NCBI RefSeq assembly: GCF_001690195.1
Contig: NZ_LZGM01000049.1
Location: 124,001 to 188,000, forward strand
Length of the DNA stretch: 64,000 nt
From: Gilliamella sp. wkB108
GTDB taxonomy: Bacteria; Pseudomonadota; Gammaproteobacteria; Enterobacterales; Orbaceae
Reading direction: 5' to 3'
The notes below the pieces were generated by a model that made no database searches, was not told the DNA's origin, and was given only the letters and a program-made list of their open reading frames with translations. How positions within the stretch are numbered: position 1 is the stretch's first letter; every line of letters begins with the position of its first letter. Of this stretch, positions 36,979 through 47,489 are shown piece after piece. The position numbers and the translations under genes were made by a program.

Positions 36979-39054
36979 ATGCAAAAAACATTTTTAGTGG
37001 AAATTGGTACAGAAGAGTTACCTCCAAAATCACTGCGCACGTTAGCTGAGAGCTTTGCAGCTAATTTTATAGATCAACTTGATGGTGCTAACTTAGAACA
37101 TGGTGAAGTACTTTGGTATGCATCTCCACGCCGCTTAGCCTTAAAAGTATTAAATCTTAATGATACACAACCTGATAGCCAAATTGTTAAACGTGGGCCT
37201 GCTGTAAGTGCAGCTTTTGATGCTAATGGTCATCCAACTAAAGCAGCTGAAGGCTGGGCGCGAGGTTGTGGAATTAGCGTTGATCAAGCTGAGCGTATCC
37301 AAACCGATAAAGGTGAATGGTTGTCCTATACCCACAATCAAAAAGGCCAACCAGTGGTTAATCTTTTATGTGATATGGTCAAAGCTGCATTAAATAAATT
37401 ACCTATTCCAAAACCAATGCGATGGGCGGCTCGTCAAGTTGAATTTATCCGACCTAGTCACACTATTACTATGTTATACGGTAGTGAACTTGTTCCCGGT
37501 ACTATTTTAGACATCGAATCAGACCGTATTATCCGAGGACATCGCTTCATGGGGGAACAACAATTCACTATTGATAATGCGGATCAGTATCCGGATATTT
37601 TAGAACAACGTGGTAAAGTGATTGCTGACTACGATAAACGTAAAGCAATAATCAAACAACAAGCAGAGGAAGCTGCAACTAAACTTAATGGTAAAGCTGA
37701 TTTAACAGAGAGTTTGCTTGAAGAAGTCTCCTCATTGGTTGAATGGCCTGTAGTGTTAACCGCAAAATTTGAAGAACGATTTCTGGATGTTCCGGCAGAA
37801 TCGCTTGTTTATACCATGAAAGGCGATCAGAAATATTTCCCAGTTTATGATAAACAAGGCAAATTATTACCTAATTTTATTTTTGTTGCCAATATAGAAT
37901 CAAAAGATCCACAAGTCGTGATCTCTGGTAATGAAAAAGTAGTTCGTCCTCGCCTTGCTGATGCTGAGTTCTTTTATAAAACCGATTTAAAACAACGATT
38001 AGAAGATCGTCTCCCTCGCCTTGCAACAGTTTTATTCCAACAACAACTAGGTACAGTTAAAGATAAAGCTTTACGCATAGAAGCATTATCAGGTTTTATT
38101 GCTGAAAAAATTGGTGCTAACATCGAGCAAGCTAAACGAGCTGGGAAACTAACTAAATGTGATTTAGTTACCAATACTGTTTTTGAATTCCCTGAAACGC
38201 AAGGTATTATTGGACGTCATTTAGCAATCAAAGATGGGGAAGGAATCGAAGTAGCAACGGCTATTGAAGAGCAATATAAACCTCGTTTTTCAGGTGATGA
38301 ACTACCTAGTACTTCGGTATCTTGTGCTGTATCTATTGCAGAGAAGATAGATACACTAGCTGGGATTTTTGGTATTGGTCAATTCCCTAAAGGTGACAAA
38401 GACCCATTTGCTCTTCGCCGTGCAGCTATTGGGATTTTAAGAATTATTGTAGAAAAAAATCTGCCACTTGATCTGGTCGAATTATCTGGTTTTGCCGTCT
38501 CACTCTATGGTGATAAACTGACAAACAAAAATGTCGTGCAAGATATAGTCAGTTTTATGCAAGGTCGTTTTCGAGCTTGGTATCAAGAACAAGGTTTTGC
38601 TATTGATACTATCCAAGCAGTATTGGCACTCAATCCGACTAAACCTGCTGATTTTGACGCTCGTGTCAAAGCGGTTACTCATTTTAGAACATTACCTGAG
38701 TCCTCTTCATTAGCCGAATCCAATAAACGTGTATCAAATATTTTATCCAAAGCTGGGATAACGATACCTGAAAAAATTAATGTTTCATTATTAGAAGCTG
38801 GCGCTGAAGGTGAATTAGCCAAACAAGTGGCTATTTTGACCGATAAACTAGAGCCATATTTCTTAGATGGACGTTATAAAGATGCATTAGTCGAACTATC
38901 ATCCCTTAAAACATCGGTTGATGCTTTTTTTACTTCAGTCATGGTAATGGCTGATGATGAGCAAATTAAACTTAATCGATTAGCGTTACTAAAGAAATTA
39001 CAAAACTTGTTTTTGAAAATTGCTGATATTTCACAATTACAATCGAGTTATTAA
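36979..39054 (+). CDS. glyS: Glycyl-tRNA synthetase beta subunit GlyS
   Basis: 691 residues (E. coli 689). The beta subunit binds tRNA-Gly and is required for aminoacylation. The true N-terminus is [19 protein letters not shown] at 36979; the frame is open further upstream over the end of glyQ, but that extension has no homology or ribosome site. Typical segments follow: [31 protein letters not shown] with the HD-like domain later, and a C-terminal anticodon-binding-like domain ([22 protein letters not shown]). Confidence 0.97.
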   Translation: MQKTFLVEIGTEELPPKSLRTLAESFAANFIDQLDGANLEHGEVLWYASPRRLALKVLNLNDTQPDSQIVKRGPAVSAAFDANGHPTKAAEGWARGCGISVDQAERIQTDKGEWLSYTHNQKGQPVVNLLCDMVKAALNKLPIPKPMRWAARQVEFIRPSHTITMLYGSELVPGTILDIESDRIIRGHRFMGEQQFTIDNADQYPDILEQRGKVIADYDKRKAIIKQQAEEAATKLNGKADLTESLLEEVSSLVEWPVVLTAKFEERFLDVPAESLVYTMKGDQKYFPVYDKQGKLLPNFIFVANIESKDPQVVISGNEKVVRPRLADAEFFYKTDLKQRLEDRLPRLATVLFQQQLGTVKDKALRIEALSGFIAEKIGANIEQAKRAGKLTKCDLVTNTVFEFPETQGIIGRHLAIKDGEGIEVATAIEEQYKPRFSGDELPSTSVSCAVSIAEKIDTLAGIFGIGQFPKGDKDPFALRRAAIGILRIIVEKNLPLDLVELSGFAVSLYGDKLTNKNVVQDIVSFMQGRFRAWYQEQGFAIDTIQAVLALNPTKPADFDARVKAVTHFRTLPESSSLAESNKRVSNILSKAGITIPEKINVSLLEAGAEGELAKQVAILTDKLEPYFLDGRYKDALVELSSLKTSVDAFFTSVMVMADDEQIKLNRLALLKKLQNLFLKIADISQLQSSY

Positions 39055-39118
39055 TTATAAATATATTAAAACTTCGGTAATTAACCATTACTATTAATAA
39101 AAATAAAGGACTAGAAAA

Positions 39119-39943
39119 ATGCAAAAAAAATTATCCTTCCCACTACTTTTTAACCAAACTTATCAGTTTATTTGCAGTAAGCTTTGGCAAGTCATTCTTA
39201 TAAGTGTTATTGTAGGAATAGTATTTACTTTGATTTCTAAATTTTTCTTTACTTATTCTGTAGTAAGTATTTTGCGGTCACAAGTGGTTATGGGATCAAT
39301 GTCATACTCTATTAGCGCGGCCTTCTCAAGTTTGCTTCGCATATTGTTGATCCTTATGGTTATAAATGTAATCTGTCAAACTATCAATATATTAGCCGTT
39401 TCAGTATTATCATCCAATGGTAAATTAGAAAGCAATTCATTAATATCTAAAGCAACTTCAACTTTTTTAAAACTGCTTGGATTTTGTCTTGTTTACTTAT
39501 TAATCATGTTTGTTGTCGCCATATTTTTCATGTTATTTTTATTAGCATTGTCTCCAATATTGCCACCAAAACTACTAACGTTGCTAGTTATAATTAGTGC
39601 TATAGCAATCGTATTGTATATCCAGACTGTTTATGGCTTTTTTATAGGATCAGTCACTGGACCTACTTCAAAAAGTTTCTTCCAAATTTTTACAGAAACT
39701 CATCGAGCAATCAAACAATATTGCCTTGCCGGTTCCCTAATCGTTCTTGGAAACTTTTTTTGTCTTTTACTGATTAACTGGTTATTGTCCGATATCCCAT
39801 ATGGTGAATTTTTAGTATCACCAATCACTAATTTTATTGGTATTTTCGTAATTTACTTTTTTTATCAAGCATATATCACTCTCAATGAAAAAGAACCGGT
39901 ATTAGAAAATACCGATACTACAAATAATCAATTAATTATTTAG
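39119..39943 (+). CDS. YciC-like inner membrane protein (UPF0259)
   Basis: 274 residues with about six hydrophobic segments (WQVILISVIVGIVFTLISKF, LLRILLILMVINVICQTINI and others). Length, membrane layout and the order of segments suit the YciC family (E. coli 247 residues), whose function is not known. Identity is modest by eye. It follows glyS by 64 bases on the same strand with its own AAAGGA ribosome site. A weak hairpin after the gene (39967-39990) may end transcription. Confidence 0.65.
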   Translation: MQKKLSFPLLFNQTYQFICSKLWQVILISVIVGIVFTLISKFFFTYSVVSILRSQVVMGSMSYSISAAFSSLLRILLILMVINVICQTINILAVSVLSSNGKLESNSLISKATSTFLKLLGFCLVYLLIMFVVAIFFMLFLLALSPILPPKLLTLLVIISAIAIVLYIQTVYGFFIGSVTGPTSKSFFQIFTETHRAIKQYCLAGSLIVLGNFFCLLLINWLLSDIPYGEFLVSPITNFIGIFVIYFFYQAYITLNEKEPVLENTDTTNNQLII

Positions 39944-39966
39944 TCAAAAAATCAAAGAGTAAAAAC

Positions 39967-39990
39967 GGTTACCAACTCTGGTTGGTAGCC
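39967..39990 (+). terminator. Hairpin after the yciC-like gene
   Basis: GGTTACCAAC-TCTG-GTTGGTAGCC, a 10-bp stem with one wobble. There is no T-run, so termination is uncertain. Confidence 0.45.
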
Positions 39991-40046
39991 CTCAATAAAA
40001 TGTAGTTATTATCGAATTGATATAATTAAATAGATTGGATATTAGC

Positions 40047-40532
40047 ATGACACCCGCCATTAATTTACTCAAAAAGTTAAAAATCAGATTTAATATTCAT
40101 CAATATGAACATGACCCTAATGAAACACATTATGGACAAGAAGCAGTTAATAAGCTCGACCCAACGTTAGCGATTGTCGCTGGGCAAATATTTAAAACAC
40201 TGATTGTTAGTTTAAACGGAAACAATAAAACATTAGCTGTTTGTGTATTACCCGTCGATTCTCATTTAGATCTAAAAAAAGCAGCTAAAGCATTAGGCTG
40301 TAAAAAATTAGACTTAACTGAACCGAGTTTAGCGCAAAAAATAACCGGATACTTGGTGGGAGGAATTAGTCCATTAGGTCAGAAAAAACAGCTACCTACA
40401 TTAATTGATTTAACTGCAAAGCAGTTCCCTACAATGTTTATTTCAGGAGGGAAACGTGGACTTGAAATTGAAATTGCCCCACAAGACTTATCAACGATAT
40501 TACAAGCTCAATTCGTTGAAATAATATCTTAA
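40047..40532 (+). CDS. ybaK: Cys-tRNA(Pro)/Cys-tRNA(Cys) deacylase YbaK
   Basis: 161 residues from the ATG at 40047; a TTG four codons earlier is less likely because E. coli YbaK also starts MTPA. YbaK hydrolyses mischarged Cys-tRNA(Pro), supplementing the editing of ProS. Conserved segments are [26 protein letters not shown] with the catalytic lysine, [14 protein letters not shown] and [12 protein letters not shown]. It is convergent with hupA. Confidence 0.94.
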   Translation: MTPAINLLKKLKIRFNIHQYEHDPNETHYGQEAVNKLDPTLAIVAGQIFKTLIVSLNGNNKTLAVCVLPVDSHLDLKKAAKALGCKKLDLTEPSLAQKITGYLVGGISPLGQKKQLPTLIDLTAKQFPTMFISGGKRGLEIEIAPQDLSTILQAQFVEIIS

Positions 40533-40621
40533 CCTTTTTAGCAATTAGCAATAAAAATTCGTTTTATTAGTCATGTAGAGATAGAAAATTGATGAAGGAC
40601 GAAGAAAGGGGATATTCTTAA

Positions 40622-40663
40622 ATTATCCAAGGTTATAAGCTTAACCTTATGACCTTGGATAAT
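40622..40663. terminator. Long hairpin between ybaK and hupA
   Basis: An 18-bp stem with one mismatch (arms ATTATCCAAGGTTATAAG and CTTATGACCTTGGATAAT) around a 6-base loop. It lies between convergent genes, 32 bases past the hupA stop codon. No clear T-run is present. Confidence 0.65.
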
Positions 40664-40694
40664 ATCAAGCAAAACAAATTAACAGAGAAAACAA

Positions 40695-40967
40695 TTATTT
40701 AATTGCTTCTTTTAAGCTCTTACCAGATACAAATGCAGGAACTTTGCTTGCTGCGATTTTGATCTCTTTACCAGTTTTAGGGTTACGACCAATACGAGCT
40801 TTACGCTCATTAACTTTGAATGTACCAAAACCAACTAATTGAACTGTTCCACCCGCTTTTAGTGATTCAGTAATAGCAGCTAATGTTGCTTCTAACGCAG
40901 TTTTCGCTGCAACCTTAGTAATATCAGCTTTGCTAGCAATAGCATCTACAAGTTCTGTTTTATTCAT
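40695..40967 (-). CDS. hupA: DNA-binding protein HU-alpha
   Basis: 90 residues from the ATG at 40967, which has an AAGGA ribosome site 8 bases upstream; the longer open frame to 41018 is not used. HU bends and compacts DNA as a dimer. The N-terminus [20 protein letters not shown] and the DNA-arm segment [21 protein letters not shown] match HupA of E. coli almost residue for residue. yjaG and hemE lie just upstream on the same strand, the E. coli order. Confidence 0.96.
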   Translation of the reverse strand: MNKTELVDAIASKADITKVAAKTALEATLAAITESLKAGGTVQLVGFGTFKVNERKARIGRNPKTGKEIKIAASKVPAFVSGKSLKEAIK

Positions 40968-41140
40968 GGAAATATCCTTACATAATTGTTTTATAGTTAA
41001 AGTTAACATAATAAGCAAAGTTAAAATCCGACTTTGCCCCTGTAAACAGTTTAGATTACATTAATGTTAAATGTAGTCTATATTTCTCCAATGTTAAAGA
41101 AAAATTTAGTAAAAAGTAAAAAAATAGCCGTTTGATTGAT

Positions 41141-41734
41141 TTAACTGCTCAAAAAAACACCAATATTACTGGTTTTTGCTGATCTTATGTCAGCCTTTAA
41201 TCCTTTAATAAGATCTAACATCTCATTATTTTCATCACGTAATAATCGAAATATTTCCCATTGAAGATCAAATTCATCAATCACATCGGGTAAATTTTGT
41301 TGTTCTTCTTCAGAAAGTAGAACGTTAGCTTTGGTCATTTCAAATTCAGCAATCGTGTTAGCTGAAATACGACTTACTTTGGCTGTATGTTCAGCTATTT
41401 CGCCACTTATATAAGAGTGCAAAAGTTCGCTGAGTGCTTGACAAGCATCTATAGCTGGATAAACCATATAAGGGCTTTCATCACTTACAGATGGAATAAT
41501 TGCTTCTAATTTTTCTAATTGCAAATCAAAATTGATTTTTACATTTTCAACTAACAATGATTCCCAAATTAAATCGAGTATTTTTTTATAACTTTTAGCA
41601 TCTTCTTCATTTTGCTGTTGTTGACAATAAAACACAAAATTAGGATACATTCGTTCACATAAGCAAACCATAAATAAACGTTGTTGCCATACAGGCAATT
41701 TTTCTATTCTTATTTGAATAGGATTTTTAATCAT
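41141..41734 (-). CDS. yjaG: YjaG, DUF416 family protein
   Basis: 197 residues from the ATG at 41734, preceded by AAAGG; this gives [21 protein letters not shown], matching the E. coli YjaG N-terminus. [16 protein letters not shown] and [17 protein letters not shown] are the family's conserved stretches. The function of YjaG is not established. The first 8 bases overlap the end of hemE, so translation is probably coupled. E. coli has nfi between hemE and yjaG; here nothing separates them. Confidence 0.92.
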   Translation of the reverse strand: MIKNPIQIRIEKLPVWQQRLFMVCLCERMYPNFVFYCQQQQNEEDAKSYKKILDLIWESLLVENVKINFDLQLEKLEAIIPSVSDESPYMVYPAIDACQALSELLHSYISGEIAEHTAKVSRISANTIAEFEMTKANVLLSEEEQQNLPDVIDEFDLQWEIFRLLRDENNEMLDLIKGLKADIRSAKTSNIGVFLSS

Positions 41735-42800
41735 AATGAAACCTTTTAGACTGATGATGTACCGCATGAATAAAATGTTGTACATGTTCAATAGGGATAT
41801 CTTGGTGAATACCATGCCCTAAATTAAAAATATGTCCATTGTGAGAACCAAATTCACTAAGTACTGCTTCAACATTGGATTCAATGGTTAGCTTGTCTGC
41901 ATACAAAACAGATGGATCTAAATTACCTTGCACAGCAACTTGACCTTTATTGTTGATATGACTTAAATCAACAGTCCAATCAACACCAATCGCATCACAT
42001 CCGGTTTGCATAATGCGATCTAACCATAGTCCACCACCTTTGGTAAACAGCGTTACAGGAATATATGACATCACATCTTGGCTTTTAACACCTCGAGTCA
42101 ACTGAGATAAAATCATCTGCATATAATAGAGTGAAAACTCCTGATAACAGTGATGACTTAATGCCCCACCCCAAGTATCAAAAATCATAATTGATTGCGC
42201 CCCAGCCTTGATTTGCGCATTTAGATATAATGCAACATTGTTTGCCAGTTTTTCAAGTAATAGATGTAGCGACGTTGGGTCGCTGTACATCATTTTTTTA
42301 ATTTTAGTAAATGTTTTACTGCTACCACCTTCAATCATATAAGTTGCCAAGGTCCAAGGGCTACCTGAAAAACCAATCAACGGCACTTTGCCCTTTAACT
42401 CTTTTTTAGTAAGACGAATAGCATCCATTACATATTTAAGTGATTGTTCAGGATCTAAAAGAGGTAACTGTTTAATATCATCTAAACAAACAATTGGTTT
42501 GGTAAATTTAGGGCCTTCACCTGTTTCAAAATGTAAACCAAGCCCCATAGCATCAGGAATCGTTAAAATATCCGAGAAAATAATAGCAGCATCAAGTTCA
42601 AACCGATTTAATGGTTGCAAAGTAACCTCACAAGCGAGTTCTGGTGTTTGACACATCGTCATAAAATTACCCGCTTTTGATCTGAGTTGACGATATTCAG
42701 GTAAATACCGCCCAGCTTGACGCATCATCCACACTGGTGTGTAATCTACAGGTAAACACTGTAAAGCTCGCAAATAGCGATCATTTTTTAATTGATTCAT
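41727..42800 (-). CDS. hemE: Uroporphyrinogen decarboxylase HemE
   Basis: 357 residues (E. coli 354). HemE decarboxylates the four acetate groups of uroporphyrinogen III to give coproporphyrinogen III in heme synthesis. The signatures [16 protein letters not shown] near residue 22 and [17 protein letters not shown] near 140 are intact, including the catalytic Asp region [16 protein letters not shown]. The C-terminus ([21 protein letters not shown]) is complete and its stop lies inside the yjaG start region. Confidence 0.97.
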   Translation of the reverse strand: MNQLKNDRYLRALQCLPVDYTPVWMMRQAGRYLPEYRQLRSKAGNFMTMCQTPELACEVTLQPLNRFELDAAIIFSDILTIPDAMGLGLHFETGEGPKFTKPIVCLDDIKQLPLLDPEQSLKYVMDAIRLTKKELKGKVPLIGFSGSPWTLATYMIEGGSSKTFTKIKKMMYSDPTSLHLLLEKLANNVALYLNAQIKAGAQSIMIFDTWGGALSHHCYQEFSLYYMQMILSQLTRGVKSQDVMSYIPVTLFTKGGGLWLDRIMQTGCDAIGVDWTVDLSHINNKGQVAVQGNLDPSVLYADKLTIESNVEAVLSEFGSHNGHIFNLGHGIHQDIPIEHVQHFIHAVHHQSKRFHYD

Positions 42801-42827
42801 ATTATCGGCTCTTTAAGTTAACAACAC

Positions 42828-42872
42828 ATCTTGTAAAGAAGTTTCAGGAAAACCTAACGTTTTAATATAAAA
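42828..42872 (+). repeat. Single copy of the dispersed repeat core
   Basis: ATCTTGTAAAGAAG, then TTTCAGGAAAACCTAACG and TTTTAATATAAAA. The left part matches 15727 almost base for base. It occupies about half of the 89-bp gap between hemE and argP. Confidence 0.65.
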
Positions 42873-42889
42873 TTAGCAAGTTTTATCTA

Positions 42890-43795
42890 TTATTTACGAT
42901 CTTTTGGTTGTGATAATGAACTTTTTGCATAGTGAATCAGTGTTTCAGAAATATTTTGCATTACGCTGCTTTCTGGAGCAAAACGATGCCAATACAGCAT
43001 TCGTCTTTGAAATAATCCTTCTGTAAGATTAATTAACTCGCCTGTTTTTAATTCTTTCTCAACTTGTAACATAGGCAACATACAACAAGCCGATCCTTGT
43101 TTAGCTAGCTGAACAAAAGCTTCTGATGAACTTGTGATATGACATATAACACTACCTGGGGTAAGATTAAAATTTTCTTGTAAAAAAGCTTGATGCATGT
43201 CATCCAAGTGGTCAAAAGCAACCGCTGGCGCTTTTAATAATGATGAGCGAGTCACGCCATTGGGAAAATATTTTTTGGCAAATTCAGGGGAAGCAACAAA
43301 AATATAGTCCAGCGCACCTAATAAATCTGATAGGCAACCCGGCAAAGGATTTGCTTGAATACTAATTGCAGCAACCACCGTACCTAAACGCAATAGCTCT
43401 AAAGTATGCTCTTCATCTTTGACTTGTATATCAAAGCGTAAAATATTTTTATCTAAAACAGGTTTTAGTGCTGGTAACAACCATGTTGCTAAAGAGTCTG
43501 CATTAATAGCAATAGATAATGATAATGGTGTGGCATTTTGCTCATTATCACCCAACCATTGTTGTTCAAGTAATTCAACTTGATGCAATAGTCCTAAGAG
43601 ATGTTCCCCTTGTTTTGTAGCTTTAGGGGGAATAGTTCTGACCAGTAATTGTTGACCGAAAAAGCTCTCTAGTTGCTTTATACGTTGTGATACCGCAGGT
43701 TGTGTAATACACAATTTATCCGCTGCTCTTTCAAATCCCCGTTCTTTTATTACCGCATCTAATGCTTGGAGTGCTCTATAATCTGGACGCTTCAT
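42890..43795 (-). CDS. argP: LysR-family regulator ArgP (IciA)
   Basis: 301 residues (E. coli 297). ArgP activates argO and other genes in response to arginine and lysine. The N-terminal helix-turn-helix is [21 protein letters not shown] at roughly residues 22-42, preceded by [18 protein letters not shown], the ArgP start. The effector domain follows. It is divergent from rpiA with about 200 bases between the start codons, as in enteric bacteria. argA at 53.2 kb is another arginine-linked gene in the window. Confidence 0.94.
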   Translation of the reverse strand: MKRPDYRALQALDAVIKERGFERAADKLCITQPAVSQRIKQLESFFGQQLLVRTIPPKATKQGEHLLGLLHQVELLEQQWLGDNEQNATPLSLSIAINADSLATWLLPALKPVLDKNILRFDIQVKDEEHTLELLRLGTVVAAISIQANPLPGCLSDLLGALDYIFVASPEFAKKYFPNGVTRSSLLKAPAVAFDHLDDMHQAFLQENFNLTPGSVICHITSSSEAFVQLAKQGSACCMLPMLQVEKELKTGELINLTEGLFQRRMLYWHRFAPESSVMQNISETLIHYAKSSLSQPKDRK

Positions 43796-44001
43796 AATCT
43801 CTTTTTAATGATTTAATCATTGCTTGGATATTCAAGCCATTTCAATATATCGAAAAGTCATAGCTATATCTAATACTTAATATATTTTTTAAAACCTAAT
43901 GATTTTTGCTTTCCAATTGGTTACTATGCCATATCTACAAAAATTTTGCTTTCAAAATTTTATGTTTAATCAAAAAATATCTTCAAAAACGCGGTGATGT
44001 T

Positions 44002-44658
44002 ATGACACAAGATGAATTAAAAAAAGCGGTGGGTTGGTCAGCATTGAAATATGTCAAACCAGATTCATTAGTCGGAGTAGGGACAGGCTCAACAGCAGCA
44101 CATTTTATTGATGCATTAGCAACCATTAAAGATCAAATTAAAGGAACTGTATCTAGCTCTATAGCTTCAACTCAAAAATTAAAAAGTTACGGTATTCCAG
44201 TACTAGATTGTAATGACGTTGATAGTTTAGATATCTATGTTGATGGTGCTGATGAAATTAATCATCATATGCAAATGATTAAAGGTGGTGGCGCGGCTTT
44301 AACGCGTGAAAAAATTGTTGCAGCATTAGCTAAACAGTTTATTTGTATTGTTGATGAATCAAAAGTCGTTGATGTATTAGGCAAATATCCATTACCGATA
44401 GAAGTGATCCCCATGGCTCGTTCATATGTAGCCCGTGAGCTTTTTAAATTGGGAGGTAAACCAATTTATCGACAAGGTGTCGTAACAGATAATGGTAATG
44501 TTATTCTCGATGTTCACGATCTGGTTATTGCAAAACCTATTGAATTAGAAAACCGAATCAATAATATTGCCGGAGTAGTTACCGTTGGACTATTTGCTAG
44601 CCGAGGAGCTGACATAGCATTAGTTGGTTCTAGCACAGGTGTCAAAGAGATCAAATAA
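44002..44658 (+). CDS. rpiA: Ribose-5-phosphate isomerase A
   Basis: 218 residues (E. coli 219). It interconverts ribose 5-phosphate and ribulose 5-phosphate. The frame is open from 43906, but homology starts at [18 protein letters not shown] (44002), with [13 protein letters not shown], the catalytic region [20 protein letters not shown] and a C-terminal IALVGSSTG-like end. The upstream extension covers the argP-rpiA promoter region and is rejected. serA follows on the same strand 80 bases later. Confidence 0.96.
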   Translation: MTQDELKKAVGWSALKYVKPDSLVGVGTGSTAAHFIDALATIKDQIKGTVSSSIASTQKLKSYGIPVLDCNDVDSLDIYVDGADEINHHMQMIKGGGAALTREKIVAALAKQFICIVDESKVVDVLGKYPLPIEVIPMARSYVARELFKLGGKPIYRQGVVTDNGNVILDVHDLVIAKPIELENRINNIAGVVTVGLFASRGADIALVGSSTGVKEIK

Positions 44659-44738
44659 TATCATTTATGACTTTATCATGATGGTTATTTATCACTATAA
44701 CTACCTGTTTATCTTATTAAAAGAAAAGAGAGGAAATA

Positions 44739-45980
44739 ATGGTTGTTCAGGCTTTAACTAAAGATGAAAACAAATTTTTATTACTTGAAGGCGTTCACGC
44801 TAGTGCCATAGAAACTTTAAAATCAGCCGGTTATACCAATATCGAATATCACAAAGGTGCATTATCGCCTGCTGAACTCAAAGCTGCACTTAAAGATGTC
44901 CGCTTTATAGGCATTCGTTCACGAACACAGTTAACTAAAGAAATTATTGAAGCAGCCCCTAAACTAGCTGGTATTGGTTGTTTTTGTATTGGTACTAACC
45001 AAGTAGATCTCGATGCAGCAACCGTTAAAGGGATCCCTGTTTTTAATGCACCTTTTTCAAATACCCGTTCAGTTGCCGAACTTGTTTTAGCTGAAGCTAT
45101 TTTGTTATTACGCCGTGTTCCCGAAGCTAACGCTAAAGCTCACCAAGGAAAATGGAATAAGATTGCAACCGGCTCTCATGAAGCACGCGGTAAAAATCTT
45201 GGTATTATTGGCTATGGTCATATTGGTAGCCAATTAAGTGTTCTGGCTGAATCATTAGGGATGAATGTTTTCTTTTATGATATTGAAACTAAATTACCAT
45301 TAGGAAATGCAAAACAAGTTTCAACCATGAAAGAATTACTTGCTATGTGTGACATTGTTAGTATGCATGTTCCTGAAAATGCAACCACAATTAAGATGAT
45401 TGGTAAAAATGAAATCGATCTAATGAAAGACGGCTCAATTTTAATTAATGCATCACGTGGGAAGGTTATTGATCTTGATGCTTTAACACAAGCATTACTT
45501 AGTAATAAACTTAGTGGCGCGGCAATTGATGTTTTTCCTAGCGAGCCTGCTAGTAACAGTGATCCGTTTCAATCACCATTATGTGAATTTGATAACGTCA
45601 TTATTACACCACATATTGGTGGCTCAACCACTGAGGCGCAAGAAAATATTGGCATCGAAGTAGCAAGTAAACTTGCTAAATATTCAGATACTGGTGCTAC
45701 ACTTTCTGCCGTTAATTTTCCTGAAGCGTCCTTACCTATTCCAGCTAAGAGTGCATCACGCTTCTTGAATATCCACCATAATCAACCTGGTGTATTAACC
45801 GCTATTAATACATTATTTGCCGAGCAGGGTCTAAATATTTCTGGGCAATATTTACAAACCGATCCTAAAATTGGTTATGTGGTCATTGATATTGATAGTG
45901 TAGAACAAAATAAAGCTGAAGAGTTATTAGTCAAGCTAAAAAATGTACCAGGCACTATCAGAGCCAGATTATTATTTTAA
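44739..45980 (+). CDS. serA: D-3-phosphoglycerate dehydrogenase SerA
   Basis: 413 residues (E. coli 410). First step of serine synthesis, oxidising 3-phosphoglycerate to 3-phosphohydroxypyruvate with NAD. The nucleotide-binding motif is GIIGYGHIGSQLS near residue 157; the catalytic Arg, Glu and His lie in NASRGKVIDLDAL, IDVFPSEP and ITPHIGGST. The C-terminal ACT domain (about 340-413, HNQPGVLTAINTLF) binds serine for feedback inhibition. A GAGAGGAAA ribosome site precedes the ATG. Confidence 0.97.
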   Translation: MVVQALTKDENKFLLLEGVHASAIETLKSAGYTNIEYHKGALSPAELKAALKDVRFIGIRSRTQLTKEIIEAAPKLAGIGCFCIGTNQVDLDAATVKGIPVFNAPFSNTRSVAELVLAEAILLLRRVPEANAKAHQGKWNKIATGSHEARGKNLGIIGYGHIGSQLSVLAESLGMNVFFYDIETKLPLGNAKQVSTMKELLAMCDIVSMHVPENATTIKMIGKNEIDLMKDGSILINASRGKVIDLDALTQALLSNKLSGAAIDVFPSEPASNSDPFQSPLCEFDNVIITPHIGGSTTEAQENIGIEVASKLAKYSDTGATLSAVNFPEASLPIPAKSASRFLNIHHNQPGVLTAINTLFAEQGLNISGQYLQTDPKIGYVVIDIDSVEQNKAEELLVKLKNVPGTIRARLLF

Positions 45981-46156
45981 TATTAATCTAGTTAAAAATG
46001 ATGATTCACTCATTGATACTGAATCAGTGAATAGCTATATTGAGTACGGATCTTAATTTATTAAAGTCGATTCGTACTTAATTTTATTAAGTTCTATCCA
46101 TAAACGGCATGAATGACAACTTAATATAAAAAGTAGCGGTTAAATTTACTTTTTAG

Positions 46157-46936
46157 TTATTTATCTTGCACTTTAACTTTAACAACATTAATCCCTTTTT
46201 GGGTTAATGCTTGATAATATCTATCATCCAAATTCTCATCAGTAATAATAGTATGCACTGCACTTAAATCACACACGACATTAGGACTTCGACGACCAAA
46301 TTTTGATGAGTCAACTAATAAAATTAACTTAGCCGCTGCTTTACTCATTGCAACACTACCATGGTAACTCTCATTAAAAGTAGTAACACCACCGACTAAA
46401 TCAACACCGTCTGCACCCATAAATAGTTTATCAAAAGTGTAAGATTCAAAGGCTGCTATAGCCGAAGCATTATTACTATGGAAAGAAGCTGATTTACGAC
46501 GAAAGGTACCACCGGTTAATATAATTGTTTGATCATTATCATTAGCAACCAACTCATTAACCATATGTAAACTGTTGGTCATGATAGTAAGATTATTAAA
46601 TTTAGCTAGCATGGGGATCATCTGGGCAACTGTACTACCGGCATCAAAAATAATTGAATCACCTTCATGAATCAGTTTTGCCGCCTCTTGTGCTATAGCT
46701 TTTTTGGGCAATGTATTTATATAAGTCTTATGATCAATCGCTCTATCGCCTATTTCTCGATTCAACATCGCCCCACCATAAGTACGCAGAACTAAGCCAC
46801 TTTCATGAAGTTGCGTAAGATCTTTACGGATAGTGGTACCGGTTGTTTTAAAATGCTCAACTAGCTCATCAACACTTACTTGCCCATGATTTTGTAGATA
46901 TTCTAAAATGGCTGTTTGTCTTTGCCTTACTTTCAT
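46157..46936 (-). CDS. srlR: Sorbitol operon repressor SrlR (DeoR family)
   Basis: 259 residues (E. coli 257). N-terminal DeoR helix-turn-helix: [19 protein letters not shown] then [17 protein letters not shown]. The C-terminal sugar-phosphate-binding domain has [22 protein letters not shown]-like and LFMGADGVD segments. It represses the srl operon in the absence of sorbitol 6-phosphate. It is the last gene of the cluster; gutQ, which follows in E. coli, is absent. A sequence resembling half of the srlA operator lies just upstream at 47004-47026, so it may regulate itself. Confidence 0.95.
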   Translation of the reverse strand: MKVRQRQTAILEYLQNHGQVSVDELVEHFKTTGTTIRKDLTQLHESGLVLRTYGGAMLNREIGDRAIDHKTYINTLPKKAIAQEAAKLIHEGDSIIFDAGSTVAQMIPMLAKFNNLTIMTNSLHMVNELVANDNDQTIILTGGTFRRKSASFHSNNASAIAAFESYTFDKLFMGADGVDLVGGVTTFNESYHGSVAMSKAAAKLILLVDSSKFGRRSPNVVCDLSAVHTIITDENLDDRYYQALTQKGINVVKVKVQDK

Positions 46937-47003
46937 GATTATATTCCACTGTGATTATTAGCGAACAAAATAACTTTATGTTATAAAATATTATACTTTA
47001 AAA

Positions 47004-47026
47004 TGAAAGAAAATACTTTTCAAAAT
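47004..47026 (-). promoter_or_regulatory. Second SrlR-like operator between gutM and srlR
   Basis: TGAAAGAAAATACTTTTCA is an imperfect palindrome that matches the right arm of the srlA upstream repeat (TGAAAGAAAATATTTCAAAT) over most of its length. It sits about 70 bases upstream of the srlR start, where an autoregulatory site would be expected. Confidence 0.5.
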
Positions 47027-47038
47027 AAAAGTTAAAAA

Positions 47039-47404
47039 TTATTTTTTTGCTGTTAATGCTACGGCTAATGCATTTTGACATGCAAGATCATTAGGAAAAA
47101 TATTTTCTGGAATGATTTCAGCGACAGATAATCCATGCAATTGATTAATCGGTTTGGGTAGAGCAAAGACAGTGATCCCTTTCATTAATATAGAATCAAT
47201 AACTACTTGATTTTCATCTAGTGAAATAGCAATTAATACTCTAGGTTTAAATCGTTTGGTTTGACTACGACCAACCCCCAAATAAGTCCCTTTTTTCATC
47301 GCTAAAAACGCATGATTAAAACGGCGAATTTGAAACCAACTAAATATAATCTGCGTACACCAAGCAATTAAAGCAATTACAATTAATGTGGTAGTTATAT
47401 TCAT
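47039..47404 (-). CDS. gutM: Glucitol operon activator GutM
   Basis: 121 residues from the ATG at 47404 (E. coli 119). The open frame extends four codons further, but those bases (ATGGAGACTAAC) contain the GGAG ribosome site. One N-terminal membrane helix (TTTLIVIALIAWCTQIIFSW) is followed by a cytoplasmic part with RRFNHAFLAMKKGTYLGVGRS and KPINQLHGLS. GutM is a positive regulator of the srl operon. It is separated from srlD by a full terminator (47448-47482), suggesting lower expression than srlAEBD. Confidence 0.92.
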   Translation of the reverse strand: MNITTTLIVIALIAWCTQIIFSWFQIRRFNHAFLAMKKGTYLGVGRSQTKRFKPRVLIAISLDENQVVIDSILMKGITVFALPKPINQLHGLSVAEIIPENIFPNDLACQNALAVALTAKK

Positions 47405-47447
47405 GTTAGTCTCCATTATCGATTTATTTTTAATCTAGCTAAATTAA

Positions 47448-47482
47448 AAAGTGCGAAAATCCCAATTGAATTTTCGCACTTT
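47448..47482 (-). terminator. Intrinsic terminator inside the srl cluster, between srlD and gutM
   Basis: AAAGTGCGAAAAT-9-base loop-ATTTTCGCACTTT, a perfect 13-bp stem; on the minus strand TTTTTAATTT follows. It lies 8 bases after the srlD stop codon. Confidence 0.85.
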
Positions 47483-47489
47483 ATTTAAA

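Noticed and set aside
43906-44001. 32-codon upstream extension of rpiA
   Set aside because: It covers the argP-rpiA promoter region, has no homology, and the ATG at 44002 aligns with the known RpiA start.
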